Source of the DNA: Prunus persica
Taxonomy: Eukaryota > Streptophyta > Magnoliopsida > Rosales > Rosaceae
NCBI RefSeq assembly: GCF_000346465.2
Contig: NC_034009.1
Span: 14,714,499-14,778,498, forward strand
DNA: 64,000 nt
Direction: 5' to 3'
In this document: positions 1 to 12,300 of the stretch, piece after piece
How positions within the stretch are numbered: the first letter of the stretch is position 1
Layout: each line of letters starts with the position of its first letter
Translations under genes and position numbers: made by a program
Notes under the pieces: generated by a model
Told to the model about the DNA's origin: nothing
The model's database searches: none
What the model saw: only the letters and a program-made list of their open reading frames with translations

Positions 1-749
1 TAGGCTAATTAGCATGATGAATTAGTGGTCAAGTCTAGTTCCCCTTTTCCCTTTTCAAGAGTATCTTTTGATGTCTTAATGTTTAATTGGTATGGCTGCC
101 TGATCATCATTAAGTTGATTAGTGTGAGCCAGATAGGCAGATCCATACACTATCGAGAGTTCCTTCTCTAGTAAGAAGTATTTATTGGACTTTTCTCATG
201 TGATCCTATAAAGCGCATTTTGATTCATGTTTCATAACCCATCTTTCCAGTGCAACTCATTAAGTCTAAAAAAGGGAAAAACAGGCCAACCAGTGAACAA
301 AAACAAACACACCATACACAACCATCAAAACAAGCACAACCAACACAGTAAACTCACCCAATGAACTACAGTGCGATCAACATGTTGGTATCTAAAGTTG
401 GTCTCCCTAGCATCACCCCAAAAGATTTCAACTCGGTCAACCCAAAGTCAAGACACCGCAAGGACCAATTAGTAATTGTTTAAGGAAAAACTGGAGTCCA
501 AACGTAATTGTTGAAACGTTTGTGGACATATTTGAATTACATAAAATATTGGGGTCAAAATTGTAAAAAATAACTTTTCTAAACCTAGCCGCACGCACCA
601 TCTCATTCACAGCTGCAGCAAATTCGACTTGCTTCTTCTCTTCTCTCCCTCCCTCCACAATCTTTCGCTTCTCGTCTAAATTTCCTCTTGTTGTTAGTTT
701 TCTCTGTCTTCTTAGTTTTGTAACAGTGGATTAATAAAGATTTGGTACT
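1..749. other. Upstream spacer and 5' flank of the first gene
   Basis: No coding region is supported here. The short open frames have no recognisable protein features. The last 150 bases or so, rich in CT runs just before the start codon at 750, look like a plant 5' leader. I see no convincing RNA gene. Confidence 0.5.
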
Positions 750-1348
750 ATGTCGGCAACGGGTTCTCACACCAACAAGACGTCGCAGAAAAAGGATCGT
801 CCTCAAATAATTAAATTGAATAAAGCTTTGGAACTGGTATGATAATTTAATCCTCCACCACAATGTTACTGCCTTGTTTGTGTTTCAGAATTGAAAATTT
901 ACCTATGTGCAGGCTAAAAAATGGGTTAATGACATGACTGAACCAGCAGAAGATGAGCATTTTGAAATACAGAGTCGACCTGCTAGGCAAGTTTTTTTTT
1001 TTTTTTTTAAAATTTTTTTTGTTTTGGGGTGAAGGGAGTGTAATTATCTTGATTGGTTTTCTCAGGCTTGGACTAGGTGCTAAAGTTCCCCGGCCATCCA
1101 AATTTGTACCTTCAGATGATCCCCTTGAAAGGAAATTACACTACAAATTGGACGCTGGAAGAAGAGCTGCTGCCAAAATTGCCGAGGAGTCCGCCGCCGC
1201 ATCGGCTGCTAGCGATGATGACGACGATGAAGATTTAGACAGCAGAACCAAAGCGTTTGAGAAGAAAAGACCTGCAGCTCCGGTGACCCCATCGTTAGGG
1301 GGAAAGAAAAGGAAGAAAGTTAACCATAACACCCTTGTCAGAAGTTAA
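750..1348 (+). CDS. Small conserved plant protein, possibly DUF3245-like (147 aa)
   Basis: Three exons join in frame: 750-836, 913-986 and 1066-1348. The 147-residue product begins MSATGSHTNKTSQKK. A Lys-rich N-terminus is followed by a predicted helix (ALELAKKWVNDMTE), then a conserved-looking core LGLGAKVPRPSKF. Next come an Ala/acidic tract with a run of five Asp and a basic, nuclear-signal-like C-terminus (GGKKRKKVN). The first intron is GT-AG. The second (987-1065) begins GCAAGT after exon sequence CTAG, so it is a GC-AG intron; no in-frame GT donor is available nearby. I do not know a function. The layout resembles a small family of unnamed plant nuclear/nucleolar proteins, and DUF3245 is my best but unverified guess. 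It converges with the pseudogene on the other strand. Confidence 0.72.
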
Positions 1349-1818
1349 TTTTAGGGATTGGGTTCTGTTGTTCTGGTAACTTCGTACAATTTCTTTATCT
1401 GTAATTATAGATGTTCAGTCAAGAAATCAAAGCTTGTGGAAAGGTGGTAGGAACAAATATTCCACATTTTCCAAACCCACAGCTTGTTCAGAGTATTTGC
1501 AAACCGTATCCATTAAGGATGTTTCATGTGACAACTGTTGCCCAGGATGCCGTGGGAGCCATAGTTTTTCGATGTGGCAGATTCTATGCTCTATCTACAT
1601 GATTTCAGTTGACAAAGTTGCAAAGCCAATTCATCTTGGATCCAGGATACTCCAGGATAGCTAAAGAAGATCTCCTCTTTATTGGTGAAATGTTGCTTCT
1701 CAACCTCTGGATGCACATATATGACTTGCTTTCCAACTGCCTCAACCAGAAGGTGGGTTGGTTTTCGGCATGGACAATAAGCCAGATTGTGTTTCACAAG
1801 TTCAAAATGCTATCTTTT
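1349..1818. other. Spacer between convergent genes
   Basis: This stretch holds the 3' flank of the small gene and the downstream flank of the minus-strand pseudogene. Short frames on both strands have no family resemblance and overlap one another. Nothing else is supported. Confidence 0.45.
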
Positions 1819-3480
1819 TTATTTGACTCTGCCATAGCTTAATATGGTATCTTCCATCAATTCTTGGAGAATGGCGTCACCCATGTCAACACCAATGGTC
1901 TCAATATCAAATCGAAGGTCCATCCACGTTCCAGTTCTTGACATGTCTTTTGTGACAATCTGGTCCGAAGTACGAGGGAATGGAAGCGGAAGGAGATGCC
2001 AATAAACTCATGTCCAGACCTCGTGTATAGCAGTTTTCAGGTATGGTACTGGCCTGTAGTGGTTGTATTGACAGCTCTACTGCAAATCAGTCAATGAGTT
2101 AACATTAACGAAGAAGTGCTATGAAAAAAAAAGAAAGAAGGAATTCCAAGTCAATTTGTATTATAATGAACCATACCTCGTCGAGAAATGGTTTTTGAAG
2201 GGCTGATGTTATCATCTATGAATAGTGGCTCAAGAACTGAAACAGGGCTTGGCCGCTCTGCTATATTAATAGCACTTTCTAAATTCTTAAAATGCTTGGT
2301 GGTTGAAGAGCTGGAAAGGGATGCTAATGAAGAAGATTGCACTGGCTTCTCTTCATTTTCTTTTCAATCTCTATATCACCTGCAGAAATTTTGTAAACGC
2401 TAACTAAATATCAAAGAATTTAAAAACAAGCGCAGGGACTTATCAATATGCTTGTGATTGAATATTGAACAGATGAAAGAATCGAAACCTTCAGGATTTG
2501 TCTCATCGACCATGGTAGGATTGGTTTCTTCTACTTCATCATCATCAACCAGGTTATCTGAGATAATTGGTATTGAGTTAGGATTCTGTATTTCAGAATC
2601 AGGGTTGCTGTCAGAAACAGATGGCAGACTCTCTAAGTTGGGTGCTACCTGACAGAGAGGGCTGGCATTTTTCTCTTGCTCAGGAGACCATGTATTCTCA
2701 TTGGCCTTCCAAACTTTGCCATAGGCAGATAATCTCATCTGTGCAGTAACAAAGCCATGCCCCAAGTCCTTTCCAGAACTGCCCAAAGGAGAAATGTTGT
2801 ACTCAGGAAGAGAGAATCCTTCCCAAGGATTCATTTTGGCTTCAATGTGGATGTTAGATACTGCCTGCAGGCCCAGGATTCAGAATGACAATTCTCTTTG
2901 AAGTTTCAGAATTCTCATTTGCCTTCGTTTTTTTTCTTTCTCGTGAGGCTTGATCTTTATGACAAGCTCCTCAGATTGCTTTAGATCACCAAGCTTCTGT
3001 TCTGACAACTTAGACTCTGCAAAGGACTTGGATTCTTCGTCTTTCTCTATCTGAGCATCCTGCAAGTTTTGGACATATTTTGGCAACAGTGAGTTTGCAT
3101 CTCGCAAAAGTTTAAAAAACAATTCCTCATCTGAACTTAAGACCTCAAGTGCATCCATTAGTTCTCTGAAGTGGTAAATTTTTTGATCTTCTGTGAGATG
3201 TTTCCCATCAGTAAACTTCTGATTCATGATTCCTTGATTGCCACACATAACTCTTCAGAATCAGAGCGCTTGTAGTTTGATTTTGCAGGAGCTTCACCAT
3301 TCATATCAGCGGCTTTTCTTGCTGAGTCTTTGTATTTTTTTTGTGGTCCTTTCTGATCTGGCTTGAATCACTGCTTAGTTTCTACTTCATCATTGCTCAC
3401 TTTGACATTTCTTCTTCCATGAGTTTCTTCACACTAGGCTCGCAAACAAGCATCGGCTGTCACTATTGCTCTTAGGACAG
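1819..3480 (-). pseudogene. Decayed DUF4378/DUF3741-type (TRM-like) gene
   Basis: Read on the minus strand, pieces of a plant DUF3741/DUF4378 protein (TON1-recruiting-motif-like) occur in the right order but in changing frames. An upstream piece has SVKKLMEEEMS in one frame (about 3400-3440). The helical piece LSSDEELFFKLLRDANSL lies at about 3020-3140. A piece with VSNIHIEAK and FSLPEYNISPLG lies at 2780-2850. The C-terminal end TWMDLRFDIETIGVDMG...LQELMEDTI stops at 1819. Lesions seen: an early in-frame stop after LMEEEMSK; frame changes near 3235 and at an 8-base homopolymer near 2930; loss of frame at about 2870; an in-frame TGA near 2015. The stretch usually found before the SLPEYN region seems shortened. 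These proteins are plant-specific and some bind microtubule/cortical regulators, but this copy should be inactive. More than one lesion makes a sequencing error unlikely as the whole cause. Confidence 0.75.
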
Positions 3481-4330
3481 CTAATAAAATTTGTCCTGAT
3501 AATTCGCAACACCCAATTTTACCAGTTCATATATTTTAGATATGTACGTTCTAATTTTCATTCGACGTAGAAAAAGCAACATAACGTAACCAAATCAAAA
3601 TGATCTGCAATACTTTATCTAAAACGCAATAGAATTCCCAATGTTTAAACTCCAAAGCTCAACCACTCATCTAGCTCCAATCAGTTCACTGCCCATAAAT
3701 AAATAAATAAAAGGCCAAACGCCAAACCTGAGTACTAACACAACCAAATCTGCTATTCAACCTACAAATTTTCACAGCGCCCTGAAATCCAGCTATATTC
3801 CCAACGGCACTAAATAAAAATTGGCACCCCAAATCATCGAATCTGACATCAAAGCACCATAAATTGAAGCAGGAGACAAGGCTAGGGTTTTGAACAAAAT
3901 ACCAATTTTCAGGCAGGAGAGCTAAAGCTTTGAATTGGGTTTTCAGCTGCAAGTGAGGCTTGGGTTTTCTATGGAAATGGTGTCAAAAAGGCGAACACTT
4001 TCGGACAAAATTGGTGGCAAGTCTGGAGTAATTACTTCAGGGGGCCAGGTTCTAGTTCGAGTCCTAAAAAACTATCTTAACAAAAGAAAAAAAAAATGGA
4101 GTTAGTGATCTCATTTCTGAGTAAAATTGATAGGGGAAATTATGGGTGGCATATGCAAATTCGAACGCATTCCTTACAATTTAATGTCATTTTTCCATGG
4201 TAATTATATATTTTTTTAAAGACTGGTTGATCGGTGATCCGATAAGTGAGTTATTCAATTTGATAAGTGAGTTGTTAAATACCAAAACCCTTACGAAACT
4301 ATCAAACTTAAAAAAGAGAAGGGGGATTAT
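3481..4330. other. Spacer without a supported gene
   Basis: AT-rich sequence. A minus-strand frame at 3686-3952 has no family features and may be the remnant leader of the pseudogene. Nothing else is supported. Confidence 0.4.
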
Positions 4331-4582
4331 GTAATGCTACTCTTACCACATTTGTATACCACATTCTTATACCATCTTATATGACAGCTGATGTGGACAA
4401 CCACATCAATTAAAATTATTTGATATTTTCTTTTCTTTTCTGATTTATACCAGTATTTGTTTTCCTAATTGTCTTAATTAAAATACACTTCATTGATTTA
4501 ATTGATGTGGTATATAATATGGACATGCCACATCATGTGGTATAGAAATGTGGGATAAAAATGTGGTAAGTGTAGCATTACT
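4331..4582. mobile_element. MITE-like element, about 252 bp
   Basis: The two ends are imperfect inverted repeats. The left end reads GTAATGCTACTCTTACCACA, and the reverse complement of the right end reads GTAATGCTACACTTACCACA. The similarity continues inward for about 60 bases with interruptions (ATACCACAT and GATGTGG blocks). There is no coding capacity. I could not define a target-site duplication, so the superfamily is open. Short non-autonomous DNA elements with this terminal sequence are common in eudicot genomes. Confidence 0.7.
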
Positions 4583-4754
4583 CTAAGTTAAGGAATGAGG
4601 TTCATGAGGACAATTTAGAAAGAAAAATGAGGTGTAGTGAGTAATTTTAAATTTTACTAAAATTTTTAGGGGATATAAAAAGAATGTGGGTGCAAAGAGC
4701 AAATTTTAGGGTGCCAATAAAATCTTCCTAATAAAAAAATTATCTTCCTTAGAT

Positions 4755-6704
4755 CATTCACAATGGACTCCCTAAACCACCTCTTTACTTAAAATTTAGG
4801 TAGAATGTTCAAACATTTTTGGTTTGATCCTGTGAAGGTAAGGTGAAGTTCCCTATTGACTCGAAAACCATTGACTGGTCAACAAGCCAACTCTCTTTTT
4901 GCGTATGAGCGTGCCATTGCTAGCAATAAAAAAACTCTAGCAGACTTTAAAAATAGATAACTTGCGTCCCAAGTTACTGATTTTGAACAAGCGATTGTGA
5001 ATTTGGATAAGGAATATCTCCCAAGTAAGTTCTTTTCCTGCCTCAGTCTGGTGAGGACTTTCACAATTTTTCACAGTACAAAAATGGTAGTCCTGACCAG
5101 AATAAATGATAAGAAAATAAATTGTTTTAGGCAGAACTGCCTATTACAAAGCTTAGAAAGATAAAGACCAACTCCAAGAAAGACCCAAAAAAAAAAAAAA
5201 AAAGCCATGGACTTCAATTTCTGCCTGGATAGCTGCTTTTGATCTGGACTGGACTGGGTGTATCTGTGCTGGATTGGACCATCAACACCTTTAACTGACA
5301 AGTTTAAGCTGTAAATCAATACCAACGTTCGAGTTTGGCAGAGCTTTAATCTATTTCAAGCCTTGGAAGGCTTTTTGAACGAGCAGAATTAGAGCCTCTT
5401 CAGTCTGAAAGGGGCAGAGGTGGCTGGATTTAACGATTACTGAGCTGGAGCTGCACTATAATACCTGTTGTGCTTGATTTCCATAAATTTGTTGAGGTTT
5501 TCATGTTGTGAGAACCCAAACTCTTCTTGACTTGGCCTTGTGCTAAACCAAATTTAAATGAGAGAAATCTCGTTTTGTAAAACTGTTTCTCTGAACTGAA
5601 CCGAAACCAAAGATTTGAATTATAGCTGACTTGTTCTTGTGGCTCAATGAGCTTTGGTTGCTTCAGTGTTTGAAGGCTTTTGAGATCAGTGGATCTTTTT
5701 GAGTTTGTCAATTGTGACTTTAACAGTTTTTGTCTTGATTGATCTTTTGGGTGTGGTGCTCTGTTCACCTTCTCTTATATTTTATAGGAAATGCTGGAGT
5801 GGGGTTCCAAATCTTTTTAATAATGGGTGGCAAATTTTTCAAAAGAAAAATCTTTTATTTTAAATGCCACAAAAAAAAGGGGGAGTTTATCTATTCTGAC
5901 AGAGAAAAAGCCATCAATAGTCAGTTCCTATGGTGATCACTTCCCTGCTTTTTTTGAAAGAAAATCTAATCCCTTCTTATTCTCTAACTGCCTTTTGGAA
6001 GAATGCAATCTGCCATGATGGTCAGTTTGCTTTTTCTGATGAACAACTCCCTCACTCCCTACTTATCTTTAAAAACGTAGTATGCTTATCTCTTGGAAAT
6101 GCCACCTGCTTTGGTGCAGAATTTCTCTGTATATAAAAAGGGATTTTAATCTTCCTTTTGGCTACGAAAATGGAGAAGTCTTCCTGTAAGACCATTCTTC
6201 ATTAACTCCCTATCACTTCCTCTGTTTCAGTTGAGAATTTTGACTTTTTCAAAGTCAAGAAGTCATGTGGGGGCTCTTTTGAGAAGAAACATGCTGACTT
6301 GCCTTTTTTGGGGTAGGGATCAAATGGTGAGATCTTCTCAGAAGCTGGGTTTTTATCCAAAACTATGTGTATCAGTTCTTTGATTGCAAAATAATAGGAT
6401 TTTATTCTTTTCATATCATAGCTATATATGTAATTTGTTCAAAAAAGGTCTGGGCTTTCCTAGTGTCTTGATTTTTCTTCTGATTCCTGTAAGTGAAAGC
6501 CTAAATGTTAGTTCATGAGCCTTTTGATAAAAGTGGGCCGCCGTACAAAGTTTTGGACCAAACATAAGGTGAACTTTGGTGGCTGCAAAAAATGGCATGG
6601 GTTTCTTCAATTTTGGGCTGGGCGTGCAGAAATTAGGCCCAAACAGAGAAATTGAAAAAAACCACCTCCAACCATACTCTCTATCCATATCCTAACATAG
6701 GGAG
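4755..6704. repeat. Split MITE copy with an unclassified insert
   Basis: CACAATGGACTCCCTAAACC at about 4759 closely matches the left end of the MITE at 6705 (CACAATGGGCTCCCTAAACC). MITE interior sequence (CCAACCATACTCTCTATCC) appears at about 6668-6700, just before the next copy. The simplest reading is an older MITE copy interrupted by about 1.8 kb of other DNA (roughly 4830-6665). That insert has scattered frames, an A-run near 5190 and no domain I recognise. The insert's boundaries and class are inference. Confidence 0.4.
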
Positions 6705-7135
6705 CATCCACAATGGGCTCCCTAAACCACCTCCTTAGACAAATTTTAGGGAGGAATTGTAAAAATGCAACTCCAACCACGCTCCCTATCCACCTTCTAA
6801 AATAGGGAGTTCTCTAGGAGTTCCTAAAATAGGGAGTCCTCTAGGAGTTCCTAAAATAGGGAGTCTGAGGAGAGATAAAGGACTCCTAGTGGCTTCCTAT
6901 AATTTAGTGCTGCTTTATTTAATGAGTATTTCAAACCTTTATTTAATGTTAACTAATTTATATTTTATTTTTTAATGGAGATGGAACTATCAAAAAAGAG
7001 TTATAGCATTTATGACTCTCCAAATTATGTAATATGGTTGGAGTTGAAATCTTTTAGAGAGCTCCTAAAATAGCTTTCTTATATTTTTAGCCAAATTTTA
7101 GCTAAGAAATAGAGAGCATCATTGTGGATGCTCTA
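6705..7135. mobile_element. MITE with GAGCATCCACAATG ends
   Basis: The left end GGGAGCATCCACAATGGGC pairs with the right end, whose reverse complement reads TTAGAGCATCCACAATGATG. The interior repeats variants of CTAAAATAGGGAG and includes a 27-bp tandem repeat, about 2.9 copies, at 6793-6870. It has no coding capacity. This terminal sequence marks a widespread family of small non-autonomous DNA elements in plants; the superfamily is not resolved here. Confidence 0.62.
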
Positions 7136-8153
7136 AGAGCTCCTAAATCTGAGGAGAGAGAAAGGACTTTTTATTGTTCCTTTTGCATCTATACTTTATT
7201 CAAAAATAGAATTAAAAAATATTACAAATATTTATGACTCTTTAAATTAGGGAGTATAGTTTGAGTTGAAATTTTATAAAGAGTTTTTAAAATAGCTTTC
7301 TAGTATTTTTAGCTAAATTTTAACTAAAAAATGAAATGAAAAAAGTTTATAGAGAGTATTGTTTATAGAAAGTTTCTAAAATAGTTTTCTAGTAATTTTA
7401 ACTAAATTTTATAGAGAGTTTCTAAAATAGCTTTGAGTGCATGACGGTAGATGCTCTTGTAAGTTATATAACACTAAAATGAAAAAAGTTAATTTTTTCT
7501 TATAATAAAAAAAGAGATTTTCTATTTAAATCCCACACTTCTCTTAGTTCACCTCATGTTCTAAGTTCACAATAACTTTTAATTTAAATTTTCACAATTT
7601 CTAAGAAAACCCCACTATCTTCCCAAACTACCCTTAAATACACCCAAAGCTAAAAAATAAGAAATAAAAATAATTTTCTATTTAAACCCCACGATTTTCT
7701 TTATTCAGCCTAATATTTAAATAATTAAACAATATTTGTAGTATACATGAAATTTTGTTTGGGGTGAAAGTTTGAAGCAAAAGTATGTGCTAGGCATTAG
7801 TTTAAGGACGGTTTGAAGGCATCAGTTTGAAGCAAAAATACATGAGATTTTCTTCTTGTGCTAGGCAACAGTTTGAAGCAAAAGTATTTGTAGTATACAC
7901 GAGATTTTGTCATGATTGATCTTTCTCTTCAAGCCTTGGAAAGAATCTTCTACAGTTATGGAGTCTAATCGTCTAGCCGCACACAGTGCTTCAATGCATC
8001 GAATCTCAAGGTTGTCAAGAGTAGTGAGGAATTTGTATTTTTCTAAAACTTATTATAAAGAGTAATGGGGTGTGTGTATAGATATACTAGGGTTAAGTAT
8101 TAAGTTGAATGATATTTTTTGTCTTTTTACACTATAATAAAACTTACAGCTTA
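7136..8153. repeat. Degenerate MITE extensions and short direct repeats
   Basis: From 7136 to about 7457 weaker copies of the same MITE interior continue, ending in a decayed terminus (GGTAGATGCTCTTG). Between 7733 and 7912 a 22-base phrase (TTGTAGTATACATGAAATTT and its variant) occurs twice about 155 bases apart. A motif GTTTGAAGCAAAA occurs three times between them. No gene is supported. Confidence 0.4.
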
Positions 8154-8168
8154 ATGATTAAAGTATTG

Positions 8169-8818
8169 AAAAAACCATAGCCCCCTTTCTCCCAAAAAAC
8201 ACTTTTAGAGCCTTTTCCACCTTGAGGGGGGAAGAAGCCATTGTTCTTCCCCCTTCTCATCTCTTCCTCTTTTCACCTCTTCTCCTATTTTCAAAGACAA
8301 AGGGTTTTCCCTATTTGTCTTAGTTTTATTATGATTTTCATCCAACCATTATTGGCGGCTGCGGCTCAGCGTTGAATCTTCATCTGCATTTCGGCGTCAG
8401 ATCTCCACCACCATCTTTTTTGCAATTTCTTTATGTTTGGAATAAGTTGCAGAGACTCTTTGGGTTCTCTGTGTAGTTTTCACCTCTCCTTTTGTGAGAG
8501 TTTTTCATCTCTCCTTTGTGAGAGCTTTTCATCTCTCCTTGGTGAGAGTTTTATTTGTATTATTATGGCTTGGTTTTTTGAAGCTTTATCTTTTTTTTAT
8601 TATTCTAAGTTTACAATCTTAGTTGGGATGCCTATGCCAGAGTTTCTTCGATCTTGCCATATCGTTGGTGGAGACATACCTGATTTTCTTAATTTTGATA
8701 TTAGACCGCTCCGTTATTATAATGGCCCTTTTGTGGCTAGTTTGTATTGGCCCTTTGTGACTAGTGGCTTTTTTGGCTGAATTATGAATGCAATCATAGA
8801 ATTTCTCAAAAAAAAAAT
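8169..8818 (+). mobile_element. A-tailed retroposon (non-autonomous LINE/SINE-like), 650 bp
   Basis: The insert ends in a short A tract (about 8808-8817) and is flanked by a 15-bp near-perfect direct repeat. The left copy is ATGATTAAAGTATTG (8154-8168) and the right copy is ATGATTGAAGTATTG (8819-8833), one mismatch. Terminal poly-A plus a long target duplication is the mark of L1-type reverse transcription at the target. The body has a pyrimidine-rich start, a triple repeat of a TCATCTCTCCTT-GTGAGAG phrase (about 8470-8550) and a 115-codon open frame (8433-8780) that resembles no known enzyme. No reverse transcriptase is present, so movement would need enzymes from elsewhere. Confidence 0.65.
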
Positions 8819-8833
8819 ATGATTGAAGTATTG

Positions 8834-9358
8834 GAGTGACCGAGAAATGCAGGTTTAAATAGAAAATCTCATAAAAAAAACAACCCTAATCCCCACACCA
8901 CCGCCACCGCCTTCTATCTCTTCTCCGCCTTCACTTCCTCCTTCCTCTCTCTCCGCCTCTCTCTTTCCTCGACAACCGGTCGAACTGCAGCCAGCCATCG
9001 CCGTCGAACACACGAGCCATCGCACTGAAACCAACCCTCACTCTTAAAACCATCGAAATCGGAGTTTTTTCGCCGGTTCAGATTCAGTTGGATGTCTGGA
9101 GTAGTTGTGAGAGAGAGACGTAGAGGGGGTTTCGGTCGGTGACTCTCAAAGTTCATTCCCTCATTTTGGTTCTATCGAATTTTGTAGCTGTTCGTTCTTG
9201 TACTCTCTTTCAGAATTTCACGCACTCCGGAAAGAGAAAAAAAGAAAAAAAAGAAGAAGAAAGCTTAGAGCATTGATGAGAAGTTGAAAGCTTACCTAAG
9301 AAGAAAGACAAGGACAAACTTGGTTGAGAAGATTTGAGAGCTCAATTTAAGGCTGGTG
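8834..9358 (+). promoter_or_regulatory. Promoter and 5' leader region of the TAF1B gene
   Basis: CT- and GA-rich leader sequence precedes the start codon at 9359, typical of plant 5' leaders. A GTG at 9356 lies in frame just before it, but the ATG is the sensible start. I could not place a TATA box with confidence. Confidence 0.35.
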
Positions 9359-12300
9359 ATGTCGAATTCGTGGATTTGTGAAACTTGTGGCAACAGGGAG
9401 CTGGTAGACGGCAATAATGGCTTCTTCTACTGCAGCCAGTGCAGCTCACAAGCGCAGGACTACAAGGACACTGGAGTGGCCGATGAGGACTTTTACGACG
9501 AGACTGGCGATGCACAGGGAGGCCTCTACTCTGCCCGTCACACCCGCCGGGTCAACATCTCCGCCGTCAAACCCGAGCTGCTTTCCCAACCCCTGGATAA
9601 TAACCCCTTGAGTCAAACCAACATGGAAAATGACAATGCTGCTGCTGCTGATGCCGTGGGACCCACGGAACCCGAGGATTTCGGATTCGACACGGTGGAG
9701 GGCTATTACAGTGAGGTTAGGCTTAGGTATGTGAAAGGAGTGCAGCGGATGATTGAGCTCCAATGTGAGGCTTTGGTTAGGGAGTTTAAGGTGAACCCTT
9801 TGATTTGTGGGTTGTCTGGGTCCATTTGGCTACGCTTTTTGGCTTGGACTCGTGTTTTTCAGGATGATTGGGGTGACCGGACTTTCGATGACGCTGAGAT
9901 ACGCCAACAAGGTTTGTTTGCTCATCTTTACCGAATTCAACCTATGTATAGTATAGTTCATCTGAATTCAATTTTCTTATTGTGGAGCTTGGTTCTTCAA
10001 GGAATGCGTAAGTACCAAAATATACATAAATAAATAAATAAAACAAATGTTGCATTGTAGTTTGATTCGTATGCGCAAATATGATTTCTATATCAATTAA
10101 TATTAATTTTGAAACTGACTGTCTGTGGTCTGCATTAGCTTTTTGTTTAAATTCTTGTTCTCTTGTATTGTTGTTTGATTTATGTCGTCTTTAATCATTG
10201 AGTTTCTTTGTTTCAGGGGAACCACCCGAAGATTTTAAGCCACGCTCTAAATACAGAGACGAGCCTCACACAAGGTTTGGTCAGCGAGCAGTAATGATAT
10301 GGTTTAGGTCCTTGAGAAACACTATACCATTATCTTATACTTTAGCTATTTCCTTTCTGGCTTGTCATCTTTCCAGGGAAGCAGTCCTACCGACAGACAT
10401 AGTAAAATGGTCAGTTGAAGGAAAGCTCCCATATTTTTCTGCTTTTCTTGAAATTGAAAAAGACTTGGGAAGGCCTTCACGTGCCTGCCCAATAAGTTCA
10501 AGCTTAATGTTTAGACCTTCTGAATCTGTGCCAGTGCAAAAGTTGGAAGCACTGGCAGCATCCATTGCTGAGTCCATAGGCTTGCACTTACCTCCAGTGA
10601 ATTTTTATGCTATAGCTTCTCGCTATCTGAAAAAGTTGTCTCTTCCAGTCGGAAAGGTTCTCCCTCACGCATGTCACATATATGAGTGGTCAATGCCTCC
10701 AGATTTATGGTTATCAACAAATGAGTTGAGGCTTCCTACTCGTGTGTTTGTTATGTCAATACTGATTGTAGCAGTAAGAGTTCTTTATAATATTCATGGT
10801 TTTGGAGAATGGGAAAAAAGCTTGTCCAGAAATCATACTTTGTCTTCCACATCTAATCAAATGGGAGATCTGGATCCCACATCCAATTCCAAAATGCGGT
10901 CTGGTACTGCAGAGGATTTAGGTTCTCCATCCCACAATTTGGATGATACGGATACAGAGCTTGTTAGAAATTTGTCAAATGCTCAGAACTCTGAATTGGA
11001 CGCTGCAGAACTTCTATCCAGCCTTGAAGCAAAGCATAATGAAATTGCTGATACTTATGGTAAATTTGAAATATATTGGAGTAGTTCTATGTTGAAAATG
11101 ATGATGCAATTTAAAAAATTATTTCTTCATATTAATAAATCGCATAGGCTAGATACTTTACTTCTCCCCAAACCCTTCCCTTCAATTTGTTAATTATGAA
11201 GTTTTAAATTCTTGCCTTATTGTTGACAGAATATTGCAAGGACTTACCAACGTATCTTCAGTTCTGCAAGGATGTAGTCTTTGCTGGATCAAAATCATCA
11301 TTCAAGGATCACAAGGAAGAAGAGCTAATTGAATTGTTGTGGAACTTTTATCAGAGTAGAAAGGTAATGTGTAGCTTGAATGCAGTTGTGATATTGTCTT
11401 CTCAAACATATGTTTTGTTGCACACATTATACAAAGTTTTCTTGTAGTCAGCTAAATAGTACTTTGTGCTAGCCCTTAGTTAGATTTGATTGAAAAGAGG
11501 CTTTACTGATATATCTCCCATACAAGCATAGGAAAACAGAATAAGAAGTCTGTATTCAGCATGATTGATATGCCTCGTTCTTGAATGTTATGAAATTTTC
11601 TTTGTTCGCATCACCTATCTGAAGTATATAAGTTCCTTGTACCAAACAACTGGGGAGAGTGGTCACTTATGTTTACTGATCTAGAACACAAAACAAGAAT
11701 GGCAAGGGTAGACTATGGGTATTATTGATTTTTAACTGGGGAGAGTGGTCACTTATGTTTACTGATTTAGAACAGAAATCAAGAATGGAGAGGGTAGGCT
11801 ATGGGTATTATTTATTTTTAACTGGGAAGAGTGGTTGCTTATGTTTACTGATTTAGAACAGAAATCAAGAATAGAGAGGGTAGGCTATGGGTATTATTGA
11901 TTTTTAACTGGGAAGAGTGGTCGCTTATGTTTACTGATTTAAAACAGAAAACAGAACGGTGAGTGTACTATGGGTATTAGAACTAATCTATCCAACTTCC
12001 TGTAGATTTGGATGATCTTTGTCGTTTTTCATAAGCATGGGAAACCTTGTAATTTGATTTTCAGTATCCTGGATAAACCTCCTTTCATGAATGTTTAAAT
12101 CAGTGTTGGTGATGCATGGTCCTCTGACTCTTACTAGGCATATATATTTATAATTTAATGTTTGACGGTGTATGATGTATATCTAAATAATAGCAGCACC
12201 AAGTGTACTCTAGGTAGAATTAATTTACCAGGGCTTGTTGTGGATTTGAACAATCTCTGTTATTTATATGTGTTAGAAGTATATAGTTATGGTATTCACT

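Noticed and set aside
1411..1842. Several overlapping frames on both strands between the first gene and the pseudogene
   Set aside because: They overlap one another on opposite strands and have no family features.
5430..5768. 112-codon minus-strand frame
   Set aside because: Its Ser/Gln/Lys-rich sequence has no family resemblance, and it lies in a repeat-like insert.
8914..9156. 80-codon minus-strand frame upstream of TAF1B
   Set aside because: It is the reverse of a CT-rich leader and promoter; low-complexity RRERKEE residues explain its openness.
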